DNA from: CAYTSA01 sp964440345
Lineage (GTDB): Bacteria > Desulfobacterota > Desulfovibrionia > Desulfovibrionales > Desulfovibrionaceae
Assembly (NCBI GenBank): GCA_964440345.1
Contig: CAYTSA010000016.1
Location: 1 to 52,071, forward strand
Reading direction: 5' to 3'
DNA length: 52,071 nucleotides
Shown here: piece by piece, positions 10,497-19,069 of the stretch
How positions within the stretch are numbered: position 1 is the stretch's first letter
How the letters are laid out: every line of letters begins with the position of its first letter
The notes under the pieces: model-generated
The model's database searches: none
What the model was told of the DNA's origin: nothing
What the model saw: only the letters and a program-made list of their open reading frames with translations
Program-made: the position numbers and the translations under genes

Positions 10497-11432
10497 ATGT
10501 CTGATGCACACATCGAACAAAGCATTGACGCGCAATTCCCTGAGATTGTGCAGCCACAGCATGCACAGCTGCGGAACTCGGTCATTACATGGCGATCCCT
10601 TGTGGAAAAGGGCGAGCTGGATGCGCGACTAGCAGTACTGGCCCAAGAGCCGGCCAGGCAGCATGCACATGTTTGGGTTATGCATAAATCGGCTTCTGTG
10701 TATATTTACCAGGTGTTGCAGACCATGCTCCTACAGCTTGGCCGTCGTTGCATAGATTTGAACATACTGCAGGTGCACAACTACGACAAGCCGGAGCAGG
10801 AAATACCGTTCCGTGACATCATGCTGCTGAACAAACCTTGCGAAACAGTGTTCTTGGGCCGGCGGTATTTCTTTACGGAGTATGCAGACCCTGATCTGCA
10901 AACAATACCCATGCGTCACGTTTTTGTGGTTCGCGACCCGCGCGACGCCATCGTATCTTATTATTTTTCTCTAAAATATAGCCATATTGATAACATGAAC
11001 TTCATTTCCGAACGGCGCCGCAAGCTGCTTTCCCTGGACAGGCACGAAGGGTTGCTCTACGCCATTAAGGATTTCAACGATATTATTGCTGATTACGCCT
11101 GCAAATGGCTGGATTACGCACAAACCAATTCTGTTCTCATACTACGGTACGAAGACCTTGTCGAAGATGCCTGGTCATTCTTCAACAGCATACTTGAATA
11201 CAACCAGGTGGACGTTCCGGAAGGGCTTTTGAAGGATTCCATTGGTACGTTTACCTTTGAAAATCTGGCGGGACGCCAGCCTGGTTCTGAAAACAAACAT
11301 TCACACTACAGAAAAGGCGTTGTCGGTGACTGGAAAAATCATCTGACAGAGGCGCATATTGATCTTTTCAGCAAAATGTCTAACTGTACGCGTATGATGA
11401 AAGAGCTGCAGTATACTGTTTTTTCTAGCTAA
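10497..11432 (+). CDS. Sulfotransferase domain protein (PAPS-dependent)
   Basis: A 311-residue sulfotransferase expected to move sulfate from PAPS to a hydroxyl, here probably on a glycan. The 5'-phosphosulfate loop is WVMHKSASVYIYQ (K64 as catalytic lysine), the 3'-phosphate-binding motif is VVRDPRDAIVSYYF (residues 144-157), and the C-terminal P-loop motif RKGVVGDWKNHLT starts at R272. These are the three classical cytosolic sulfotransferase signatures. I chose ATG 10497 because GAGG at 10484-10487 sits nine bases ahead; an in-frame TTG at 10383 would add 38 residues without support. No signal peptide or membrane segment is seen. The gene is more AT-rich than the flanking housekeeping genes. 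It precedes two radical SAM genes on the same strand. Confidence 0.88.
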   Translation: MSDAHIEQSIDAQFPEIVQPQHAQLRNSVITWRSLVEKGELDARLAVLAQEPARQHAHVWVMHKSASVYIYQVLQTMLLQLGRRCIDLNILQVHNYDKPEQEIPFRDIMLLNKPCETVFLGRRYFFTEYADPDLQTIPMRHVFVVRDPRDAIVSYYFSLKYSHIDNMNFISERRRKLLSLDRHEGLLYAIKDFNDIIADYACKWLDYAQTNSVLILRYEDLVEDAWSFFNSILEYNQVDVPEGLLKDSIGTFTFENLAGRQPGSENKHSHYRKGVVGDWKNHLTEAHIDLFSKMSNCTRMMKELQYTVFSS

Positions 11433-11488
11433 ATAGACCTGACATCAATAGCCGGTGAATGGTTGACTTTTGTATTTTAGGTAACGTC

Positions 11489-12388
11489 ATGGATAAAAAC
11501 GATATTATAGAAAGATATGTCAATGGCGTTTCCTCTTTGAAGATAGAGCCTACTAACGCTTGCAATTCACGATGCGTTTTTTGCGCGTATGACAAGATGT
11601 CTCGACCGCAACAGCATTTGGATTTTGACATATTCATGAAAGTCGCGGAAGACCTTGATGTAGCAAACATCAGTCTTGTCATGCTCAGCCCTGTGGTTGG
11701 CGAGGTGTTGCTGGATCCGTACTACGAAGGCCGCGTAAAAGTTCTGTGGAGCCGTGACGTCGCGGTGAATTCTTTCTCCAATATTTTTACTTTGCATCGC
11801 TTCAGCACAGCACGACTGGACGTATTGCTGGGAATGCTTCATTCGCTGACCATAAGCATGGCGCCGAATCCGGCAGCCCATGACTCACTTTTTCGCAAAG
11901 GCGGCTTCGACAAGGTGTTGCAGGGGCTGCGCATGCTCGCTGAACTGTCTCATAAACATGTTGGCAAGGTGTTCGCCCAGGTGAGAGCCTCTTTGGAGGA
12001 TAACGAGCTGCACTCTGAAGCAGCCGCTCTTTTTGCCAACAGCGCCATTGCCGTGGACCGGCAAACATTTCCTTACAGCAACTGGGCTGGCGCCGTGAGC
12101 ACGATTCCGGGCCTGGTGAACATTCACGAACAGGTCGCTGAGCGCACGGACTGGCCCTGCAAATGGGCGCTCAGACCTGTGGTTTTTTCCAGTGCAAAAG
12201 TTGGCTTTTGCCCAAGGGTTGATTATGACGCAGAACTTGTTATAGGCGATTTGATGGCTGACGGGCTGCAAGATATCATTTCTTCGCCGAAAAGGCGCAA
12301 ATACATCGAGGCTTTCTTTCGCGACGGAGGACCAGAGTATTGCCGCCGTTGCACCGCCTATGACCCGTATGCAGGCGAAACCTATTGA
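11489..12388 (+). CDS. Radical SAM protein with C-terminal SPASM-like cysteines
   Basis: A 299-residue radical SAM enzyme. The iron-sulfur motif is C25-NSR-C29-VF-C32, preceded by LKIEPTNA as in the SPASM/Twitch group. The core then has an atypical LVMLSPVVGEVLLDP in place of the usual GGEP strand. The C-terminal part has cysteines in SPASM-like order (WPCKWALRP, VGFCPRVDYDAELVIGDL, PEYCRRC), enough for an auxiliary cluster. The start is ATG 11489, with a weak TTAGGTAA upstream; an in-frame ATG at 11459 is possible. Base composition is noticeably AT-rich. The gene stands between the sulfotransferase gene and a second radical SAM gene (38 bp spacing). Substrate unknown; modification of a glycan, lipid or protein of this locus is inference. 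Confidence 0.85.
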   Translation: MDKNDIIERYVNGVSSLKIEPTNACNSRCVFCAYDKMSRPQQHLDFDIFMKVAEDLDVANISLVMLSPVVGEVLLDPYYEGRVKVLWSRDVAVNSFSNIFTLHRFSTARLDVLLGMLHSLTISMAPNPAAHDSLFRKGGFDKVLQGLRMLAELSHKHVGKVFAQVRASLEDNELHSEAAALFANSAIAVDRQTFPYSNWAGAVSTIPGLVNIHEQVAERTDWPCKWALRPVVFSSAKVGFCPRVDYDAELVIGDLMADGLQDIISSPKRRKYIEAFFRDGGPEYCRRCTAYDPYAGETY

Positions 12389-12426
12389 CTGTACGCAGAG
12401 CATTCCCCGGGAGGAGCGACTGAAAC

Positions 12427-14124
12427 ATGAATAATTCGCCGCGACGCAAATGCATATATCCTTGGATGCAAATGCAGATAAACAGCAGGGGTGAATATGG
12501 TCCATGTTGTTTTCTCATCTTCAAGGATAAACGAACGTATTCTTCTCGGGAAGACATTGTCGGGGCGTTTAATTCACCACAAATGCAAGAACTCCGAGAA
12601 CGAATGAAGAGCGGGCGGTTGGAAGGTTACTCGTGCAGCAAATGCATGCAGGAACCTGAGCAGTTTCTACCTGCTCCCAAGCCGGACTTCACATTCGCTC
12701 CTGAGAACGCAGAGAAGGTAGCCAAAGCATTTGAGCATCTCGACGCGTCAGTGAATTACACGCCGTTATACATATCCTTACAGATGTCGGAGCGGTGCAA
12801 CCTGCGCTGCCGCATGTGCGAGCAGGACCCATACAAGGATACATTCGGAAACTTCCCGGTTGACGATATTCTCCGTGCATTTGATGACGCAGGGTGGGGC
12901 TCAATCGGCCGGCTGACGTTTTTCGGCGGGGAGCCGCTTGTCACCACGGATGGAAGAAAGCTGTTGCAGGCGCTGTCGGCAAAAGGGCGCGGCGGGCCGT
13001 TGGTTTGCATGGTCACCAATGGGCAGTTGCTGCCTGAGAACATGCAGTCGCTGGACGGGTTGGAGAATCTGCAGTTGGTGTTGAGCATAGACGCTTGTGG
13101 TGAAAGCTATGAAAAAATCCGCGCCGGCGCGTCGTGGGGCCGGCTTGAAGAAGCCTTGCGCATGGTGCGCGAGTCCAAAGCTGACCGTCTAGGGTGGAGG
13201 GTGCTCGTTAACGTCGTCCTCATGCGCTCCTCGCTGCCGGGGTTGCCTGACCTCTTGGAAAAATTGCATAGTATAGCAGATGCATACATGTTCAGTTGGG
13301 TGCATGGCGATTTTATTTTTGAGAATGTCTTTGAGCATCCGGCCCTGCTAGGCGACATACCCTGGCGAGAAAGCCTGGCTACATCCATTGCAGTGCTGAA
13401 AGATAGAGGCCAAGCTGATGAGGCGTATGATCTGCAACGCACGGAAAAGCGGCTTCAGTCGCTGTATGCCGCTCCGCCTCGCAACGTTGTGCAACGGGAG
13501 TTTCAGAGGCTGGAGCGATTATGCAACAACAGGTTTTCCCCCATGTCCGCAGGCGGCAGGTCCCGGCCAGATCACGTAAGCAGTAACGCAGTGATTGGAG
13601 CGGCTGACGCAACGGTGGAATGGTTGTCTGCAATCGGTGACGCCGCAATCATGCAGTCCCCACACAACCGCTTGCAGCGTCAGCTGTGGGAATCCAGAAA
13701 GCAGGCCTGGCGCAATGTGGACACCCTGCAGGTGGGCGACGAACCGGAGTTGTTGCCTGAGGAAAGCGTATCGCCCTTTATCAGGGGCCGCAACATCGCA
13801 GTGTGGGGCATAGGGGGGCATTATGAAAAGCGGCTGCGGCCTTTTTTGGAGAAGGTGGCGGATGTGAATGTCGTCAGTCTTATTGACGGCTCAAGCGCCG
13901 GCGTAACAGAGAAAGACGGTAAGCCGGTTAACCCGCCAAGCTGGATGCTCGGGGCGGACGTGGACCTGGTGCTGATTGCCTCGCTGATGTGCGTGGAGAT
14001 TGAGAAACAAATTTACGGACTGGGGCTTTTCCCCTCAGGCATGCGATTTATATACCCAGTCATTCGTTTTCTGCCCTCAGTTGCTCCGTCTGACATTCAA
14101 GCTTTTCCTCAAGTCACCGGATAG
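12427..14124 (+). CDS. Large radical SAM protein with N-terminal cysteine-rich module and C-terminal Rossmann-like domain
   Basis: A 565-residue protein with three parts. Residues 1-80 carry a cysteine module that looks like a detached SPASM/Twitch domain (KCIYPWMQMQIN, YGPCCFLIF, SCSKCMQEPEQF). The radical SAM core starts at C124-NLR-C128-RM-C131 and has LTFFGGEPLVT, CMVTNGQLL and LVLSIDACGESYEKIRAG. After a linker, residues about 455-545 form a nucleotide-binding-like domain (NIAVWGIGGHYEKRLRPFLEK, VVSLIDGSS, VDLVLIASL). This resembles the C-terminal C-methyltransferase/sugar-dehydratase type Rossmann unit found in some sugar-modifying enzymes. ATG 12427 is preceded by GGGAGGAGCGAC. An N-terminal rather than C-terminal auxiliary-cluster module is unusual. 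The gene ends 10 bp from the convergent STT3 gene. Confidence 0.87.
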   Translation: MNNSPRRKCIYPWMQMQINSRGEYGPCCFLIFKDKRTYSSREDIVGAFNSPQMQELRERMKSGRLEGYSCSKCMQEPEQFLPAPKPDFTFAPENAEKVAKAFEHLDASVNYTPLYISLQMSERCNLRCRMCEQDPYKDTFGNFPVDDILRAFDDAGWGSIGRLTFFGGEPLVTTDGRKLLQALSAKGRGGPLVCMVTNGQLLPENMQSLDGLENLQLVLSIDACGESYEKIRAGASWGRLEEALRMVRESKADRLGWRVLVNVVLMRSSLPGLPDLLEKLHSIADAYMFSWVHGDFIFENVFEHPALLGDIPWRESLATSIAVLKDRGQADEAYDLQRTEKRLQSLYAAPPRNVVQREFQRLERLCNNRFSPMSAGGRSRPDHVSSNAVIGAADATVEWLSAIGDAAIMQSPHNRLQRQLWESRKQAWRNVDTLQVGDEPELLPEESVSPFIRGRNIAVWGIGGHYEKRLRPFLEKVADVNVVSLIDGSSAGVTEKDGKPVNPPSWMLGADVDLVLIASLMCVEIEKQIYGLGLFPSGMRFIYPVIRFLPSVAPSDIQAFPQVTG

Positions 14125-14134
14125 CCCGACTCTG

Positions 14135-16291
14135 TTACTTCAGCTCGAAAATTCGTATGAACGGATCATCCTCATATGCCAAAGAAAAATAAGGGTTTTC
14201 CTTAAACGATTCTGCAGGCTGCAGCATCAGCTGGACAACCTGGGTGTTGTACGCTGCGTCGTCAAGCAGAAACCGTTGTCCTGACGCCATGTTCACCAGC
14301 AGGTGGTATCCCTGATTGTCTGGGTAGGCTGCACTTCGGGAGCCAGTCAGGTCGAGGGCATTCAGGCTTTTGACGGGAAGTCGCTTGCCGGTTTCAAAAA
14401 AGATTTCCCCCGTGGCGCTGGAGAATTGAACGGCGTCAAGGAAATCGATAATCTCGGCCTGGTCGCCGTCTTGTCGCGCGTAGCTCCAGGAAGCGTAGTA
14501 GTGTATCCAGGGAAGGCGGGGAATGAACTCCATGCTGATGACGAGAAACTGCTCCGTTTTTGAGCGCATTTTCTTGTTAGGCTTATTGAGCGAGGCGAGT
14601 AGCGAGTCCAGTTTTTTCCTGGTATATTTGCGCCAGTTATGCCATGGCTCGAAGTTACGCTTATCCGCCAGCTTCATTATCTGGGCGGATTGCACAGTGG
14701 AATCAGACCCGAGCGCGATTCCCGCCGGCACAAGATAGGCGCCGTGTTGCCGGTTGCCGCCATCGGTGAAACTGCGCATGCGGGCGTAGTAGTTTGTTGC
14801 GTATCCAAAGTCCCACCAGGTCCAGACCATGGAGCGGGGAGAGCCTTTGTCCTGCAAGGTCATGAGCGCTTTGGCGTGATATGGCGCCAGGGCCGGCGGC
14901 GGCGGGGACAGGCTGGCCAACGGGGCGGCCGCGCCCACAAGGAACACAGCGCAGAACAAAGCAGTTGCCGTGGAGCGCCAGACGCCAGGTTTTTTCAGAC
15001 GGCGAGTGAGAACGCCGGCAGCCATGAAGCACAGCCACACAAGGCCCAGGCTCGCCACAGGCGCGCCAAACATAGCCAAGCGCATGCCCATGAAAGCGCC
15101 TGCTGCGCCCATGGCCGCCAGGGGGAGGAGAAACAGGGCCTGGGGCCGGCGGAAAAGCAAAACAACGTATCCCGCATAGCCCAGGATGGCGGGCCAGGCC
15201 CACATGTGGAAAAGTGTCGCGTATTGCCACACGCCATATACTTGGGATTCATTAATGTCTCGTCCCACAGCAGGATGTCCGCCTACGCCGACAAGGGGCT
15301 CGCCGGCGTAGGCTGTGTTTAGCAATGCGAAGTATTTATTGTAGTAAATAGTAAAGATTGTGCTGAACGGCTGCGGCGCGTCCATGAAAAATGCAACAAC
15401 AATGAGGACAATGACGCCGGACCACCAGCGTTTGGCCAGTGCCTGGGTCCAGCTGGGCAGCACTGCGGCAAAGATGACAAGCCCTAAGCCCAGCCAGCGG
15501 CCGAATTCCCCGTGATGCGAAGCCAGGCACAGGACAGCCGCCCCCCAGGCGGTCCTTCCACGGCGGCCAGGCTCAGTCAAGAGCAGCGCCAGCGCCATAA
15601 CGCCGTACACGAAAACTGTAGAAAATATTTCCAGACGCACGTGCCAGTGAATTCCCTGGCCCAATACCAAACCGGCAAGGTAAAGCAGCGTCCAGTCGTA
15701 CAACAGCCGCGGTTGCCGGTTGGCCTCGCAAGCTTCGGAGACGCGCGTCAATTTCTTGAACGAAGCCATGCTGCACGGAAGCGGCGCCAGCAGCCGTCCC
15801 ATGCCCAGCGCGCAGAGCAGAGAAGCCGTGAGGGGAAAGAGCAGCGTCACAAGGTCTGTGTCATAGTAGCCCACGTGGGTGCGTAAATAGAAGTTAGGCG
15901 CGCACACAGCCAAAAGGCCGGCAAAGACGGCCCCCAGTCGCAAACCCATGCTCCAGGCGTACGCTGCGACAAGGACCGCTATCGGACTCGACGCCAGGGG
16001 CGGCAGCCAGAAGGCGGCGCGCGACACGCTGTCCTGAAAGTACGGCGCCGCCAGCCGCAAGGTCTCCGCCATCGGGTGATGAACGTATCTGCCGAAATCC
16101 ACAGACCCGGACAGCCAGGCATAGGCGTCCGGCGTGGTCATCAGATATTCACCCGGGGTTAACTGGTACTGGGACAGGTCCCAGAAGAGAACCGGCAAGA
16201 AACGCAACAACAGACCGCCGCACAGCGCCGCAGCCATGGCGCCGGCGAAGGCGGTAAAGGTTTTTACACGTAGTGCCGTTTGTTGCTGCAT
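14135..16291 (-). CDS. pglB: STT3/PglB family oligosaccharyltransferase
   Basis: A 718-residue polytopic membrane enzyme that would transfer a lipid-linked oligosaccharide to asparagine of N-X-S/T in secreted proteins. The N-terminal half is about a dozen hydrophobic segments. The catalytic acidic residues are recognisable: the first-loop TTPDAYAWL (D55) and the metal-binding DxD in GYYDTDLVTLL (D144, D146), nearly identical to the Campylobacter PglB loop. The periplasmic C-terminal domain has the sequon-binding WWDFG (residues 492-496, the WWDYG motif), followed by YATNYYA and DGGNRQHGAYLVP. Length matches bacterial PglB (about 700). It is divergent from the PglK-like flippase gene (92 bp between starts) and convergent with a radical SAM gene. 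No clear Shine-Dalgarno sequence is seen. Assignment to the family is secure; glycan and substrates are inferred. Confidence 0.93.
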   Translation of the reverse strand: MQQQTALRVKTFTAFAGAMAAALCGGLLLRFLPVLFWDLSQYQLTPGEYLMTTPDAYAWLSGSVDFGRYVHHPMAETLRLAAPYFQDSVSRAAFWLPPLASSPIAVLVAAYAWSMGLRLGAVFAGLLAVCAPNFYLRTHVGYYDTDLVTLLFPLTASLLCALGMGRLLAPLPCSMASFKKLTRVSEACEANRQPRLLYDWTLLYLAGLVLGQGIHWHVRLEIFSTVFVYGVMALALLLTEPGRRGRTAWGAAVLCLASHHGEFGRWLGLGLVIFAAVLPSWTQALAKRWWSGVIVLIVVAFFMDAPQPFSTIFTIYYNKYFALLNTAYAGEPLVGVGGHPAVGRDINESQVYGVWQYATLFHMWAWPAILGYAGYVVLLFRRPQALFLLPLAAMGAAGAFMGMRLAMFGAPVASLGLVWLCFMAAGVLTRRLKKPGVWRSTATALFCAVFLVGAAAPLASLSPPPPALAPYHAKALMTLQDKGSPRSMVWTWWDFGYATNYYARMRSFTDGGNRQHGAYLVPAGIALGSDSTVQSAQIMKLADKRNFEPWHNWRKYTRKKLDSLLASLNKPNKKMRSKTEQFLVISMEFIPRLPWIHYYASWSYARQDGDQAEIIDFLDAVQFSSATGEIFFETGKRLPVKSLNALDLTGSRSAAYPDNQGYHLLVNMASGQRFLLDDAAYNTQVVQLMLQPAESFKENPYFSLAYEDDPFIRIFELK

Positions 16292-16383
16292 GTGCGCACT
16301 GTAGCGAAGAAGCCGCCCCTAGACAAGAATGAAGGAGAAGTATATCAATTATATTCAGATACACTTGCGCATATGATAGGTAA

Positions 16384-18204
16384 ATGGAAACTATACACGC
16401 CTTCCGGCATCTCATCTTTGCTGTCAGTACTCTTCTGAACGCTTCCGAAAAACGCAAGGCGTTTTATGTGTTATGCATGCTGATCGTAACATCGTTGCTG
16501 GAGGCTGCAGGCGTAGCTTCTGTTATGCCGTTTGTCTCTGTGCTCACGGACCCAGACGTCATTGATGCGAATGAATACTTGTCTTTTGTGTATGGCTTTC
16601 TGGGGTTTGAGGATAAGCAGTTTTTTATTATGGCGCTCGGCGGCGGCTTCATTTTTGTATATATCTCTGCATTGTCCTGCAAGATGCTCACGACGTATGC
16701 TATCTTGAGATTTTCCTACATGCGGCAACACACACTAGGCCGCCGATTGCTTTCTGCATACTTGCGGCAACCGTATACGTTTTTTCTGGAGCGAAATACC
16801 TCAGATATGGAGAAGTCAATCCTTTCAGAAGTAACCATGGTAACCATGAATTTTATTATGCCGTTATTGCGTCTTTTCTCTGGCGCAGTAATAGTCGTCG
16901 TTATTGTAGCGCTACTGATAAGCCTGGAGCCGCTGACGTCGTTCATTATGGCCATGTCAGTCGGCGCATTGTATGGAATTCTTTATGCAGCAAGCCGCAA
17001 CATGCTGCATCGTTTTGGAAGGGAGCGTTTGAGCGCCAACAAGAAACGTTTCATATTTGCAGCAGAAGCCTTGAACGGCGTCAAGGAGTTGCGTCTGTTG
17101 GGGCGCGAGAAAACCTATCTGCATATGTTTTCTGACGCGTCATTCAGATTCAGCCACTACCAGTCCCTGGCCAAAGCGTTTGGGCTCATACCATATTTTG
17201 GCGTCCAGATATTGGCCTTTTCCGGGTTAGTGTGCCTGTTGTTGGTTCTCAATTATGTTCGAGGCGGGTTACAGGAAGCATTGCCGGTTGTCTCGTTGTT
17301 TGTTTTTGCTGCATATCGGCTTATTCCTGCGTTTCAGGAAGTATTCGTCAATAGCACCCAGATTAAAACGTATATGCCTGCAGTGGAGGAGTTGCACAAG
17401 GATTTGCTGTCCAAGGAGTCAAATGTATCGACTGCGTTTGGCGAAAAGACTGAGCCGGCGCAGCTGCGGCGCAGCTTGGAATTGCAAAATGTGGTGTACG
17501 TGTATCCCGGTGCAGAGTCCGCGGCTATCGACGGTGTTTCGTTGCGCGTCAACGCAAAGTCAAGCATGGCGTTTGTGGGCTCCACAGGATCTGGAAAGTC
17601 TACCCTGGTTGACCTGATGTTGGGCTTGCTTACGCCTACCTCCGGCGATATTATTGTAGACGGCAAGCCCCTGACGGGGCGGCTGTTGCCAGCTTGGCAG
17701 AGAAACATAGGCTATGTGCCCCAGTCCATTTTTCTCGCAGACGACACGGTCGCCGCAAATATCGCCTTTGGTCTGGGCCTGGACGAAAGAGATGCTGACG
17801 CTGTTGTCAAAGCCGCCAAGGCTGCGCATATTCATGATTTCATCGTGAACGAACTCCCTCAAGCATACGATACGCTGCTTGGCGAACGTGGCGTGCGGCT
17901 TTCTGGCGGGCAGAGGCAGCGCGTGGCCATTGCCAGAGCCCTGTATCACGACCCGGATGTTTTGGTCTTTGACGAAGCCACCAGCGCGCTGGACACTGTA
18001 ACAGAAAAGGCGGTCATGCAGTCGGTGGAGAATTTGTTTGGCAAAAAGACGATTATTATGGTTGCGCATAGGCTGTCTACCGTGAAGCGATGCAGCTGCA
18101 TTTGCGTGATGCAAAATGGAAAAATAACCAGTTCCGGAACATTTGAAGAGCTCTCGGAAAACAGCAAGGTCTTTGCCGCATTGATTCATTCTTCTGAAGA
18201 GTAG
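16384..18204 (+). CDS. ABC transporter with fused membrane and ATPase domains, PglK-like lipid-linked oligosaccharide flippase
   Basis: A 606-residue half-transporter. The N-terminal membrane domain (about 20-330) has six hydrophobic segments and the block LLEAAGVASVMPFVSVLTDPD, which parallels the N-terminus of Campylobacter PglK, as does FVFAAYRLIPAFQEVF near residue 310. The ATPase domain has Walker A GSTGSGKST (399-407), a Q-loop region (YVPQSIFL), the signature LSGGQ (506-510), Walker B VLVFDEATSAL and the H-loop VAHRLSTV. It would flip a completed undecaprenyl-PP oligosaccharide to the periplasm for the oligosaccharyltransferase encoded head to head beside it. MsbA-like lipid A export is the alternative, less likely given the neighbours. 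The start ATG 16384 has only a weak ATAGGTAA. The gene is AT-rich. Confidence 0.88.
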   Translation: METIHAFRHLIFAVSTLLNASEKRKAFYVLCMLIVTSLLEAAGVASVMPFVSVLTDPDVIDANEYLSFVYGFLGFEDKQFFIMALGGGFIFVYISALSCKMLTTYAILRFSYMRQHTLGRRLLSAYLRQPYTFFLERNTSDMEKSILSEVTMVTMNFIMPLLRLFSGAVIVVVIVALLISLEPLTSFIMAMSVGALYGILYAASRNMLHRFGRERLSANKKRFIFAAEALNGVKELRLLGREKTYLHMFSDASFRFSHYQSLAKAFGLIPYFGVQILAFSGLVCLLLVLNYVRGGLQEALPVVSLFVFAAYRLIPAFQEVFVNSTQIKTYMPAVEELHKDLLSKESNVSTAFGEKTEPAQLRRSLELQNVVYVYPGAESAAIDGVSLRVNAKSSMAFVGSTGSGKSTLVDLMLGLLTPTSGDIIVDGKPLTGRLLPAWQRNIGYVPQSIFLADDTVAANIAFGLGLDERDADAVVKAAKAAHIHDFIVNELPQAYDTLLGERGVRLSGGQRQRVAIARALYHDPDVLVFDEATSALDTVTEKAVMQSVENLFGKKTIIMVAHRLSTVKRCSCICVMQNGKITSSGTFEELSENSKVFAALIHSSEE

Positions 18205-18243
18205 GGCGCGGCAAGCAATCCCGCCAAACAGGGAGAATTGATA

Positions 18244-19050
18244 ATGAGCCCACTGTTACAGCGACTATCATCCTTGGGGACGGGCCTGCGCGTGAGGGCA
18301 AGCCAGCTGCTTGCGCCTGTCCATGAACGATGTGTGTGCAACACTCTCAAAGCGCATATTTACAGTCACTTAGTGTGTTCATGCGCAGCCCGCGCTGATG
18401 ATTTTTTCTTTGTGCAGGTCGGCGGCTTCGATGGCGTGAGCAACGACTATTTGTATGAACTGGTGACGGAATTTTCCTTGCCAGGCGTCATACTCGAACC
18501 CCAGAAAGAGGCGTTTGCCAAGCTGCAGCAAGCATACGCGTCCCAGCCGCAAGTGCGGTTGCTAAATGCCGCTGTCGCCTTGGAACCCGGCGAGACCGTT
18601 ATATACAGCGTCAAGCCGCCGTTCGACGTGCATGCTTCGGGCAAGCCCATAGGAAAGAGCGTCGCCTCTCTGGACCCGAAGCACCCGTACTCGTATGCTT
18701 TGAAACACTCGAAGCATACTGTGCGGGGCCGTTCATATGAAGAGGTTCTGCACGAAGAGGCCATTCGATGCATATCTTTCGCAGACGTGGTTGCAGAATG
18801 CGGCATTGACCATATTGACCTGTTGCATGTTGATGCAGAAGGAAGCGACTATATCATAGTTTCTGCTGCATTGGAGCAGTTTCTGCCGTCCATTGTGAAC
18901 TTTGAGCATAAGGGGTTGGACGTTCCCACGCGCGACAAGGCTTGGTCGTTGTTGCGTTCCAAGGGCTATCTGCTCATGACGCACAGGCCGGATTACGGAG
19001 ACACAGTCGCAATGCAGCCGCTGAAAGAAACGCAGCCGTCGCTGCATTAA
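18244..19050 (+). CDS. FkbM family SAM-dependent methyltransferase
   Basis: 268 residues from ATG 18244, with GGGAGA at 18231-18236 as ribosome-binding site; a TTG two codons upstream is less likely. SAM motif I is FFFVQVGGFDGVSND, where G replaces the usual D-x-G-A form. The acidic strand is GVILEPQKEAFAKL, and the family signature HIDLLHVDAEGSDYIIV lies near residues 190-206. An SVASLDP block and the late VNFEHKGLDVPTRDKAWSLL are also FkbM-like. It follows the flippase gene by 39 bp and precedes a GT4 gene by 19 bp, so it is part of the plus-strand glycan operon. It probably O-methylates a sugar of the oligosaccharide; the acceptor is unknown. Confidence 0.86.
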   Translation: MSPLLQRLSSLGTGLRVRASQLLAPVHERCVCNTLKAHIYSHLVCSCAARADDFFFVQVGGFDGVSNDYLYELVTEFSLPGVILEPQKEAFAKLQQAYASQPQVRLLNAAVALEPGETVIYSVKPPFDVHASGKPIGKSVASLDPKHPYSYALKHSKHTVRGRSYEEVLHEEAIRCISFADVVAECGIDHIDLLHVDAEGSDYIIVSAALEQFLPSIVNFEHKGLDVPTRDKAWSLLRSKGYLLMTHRPDYGDTVAMQPLKETQPSLH

Positions 19051-19069
19051 TGAATAGGCATAGTAACTT

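Noticed and set aside
14125..14134. Bidirectional terminator between the radical SAM and STT3 genes
   Set aside because: Only ten bases separate the stops and no hairpin with a T-run was found there.
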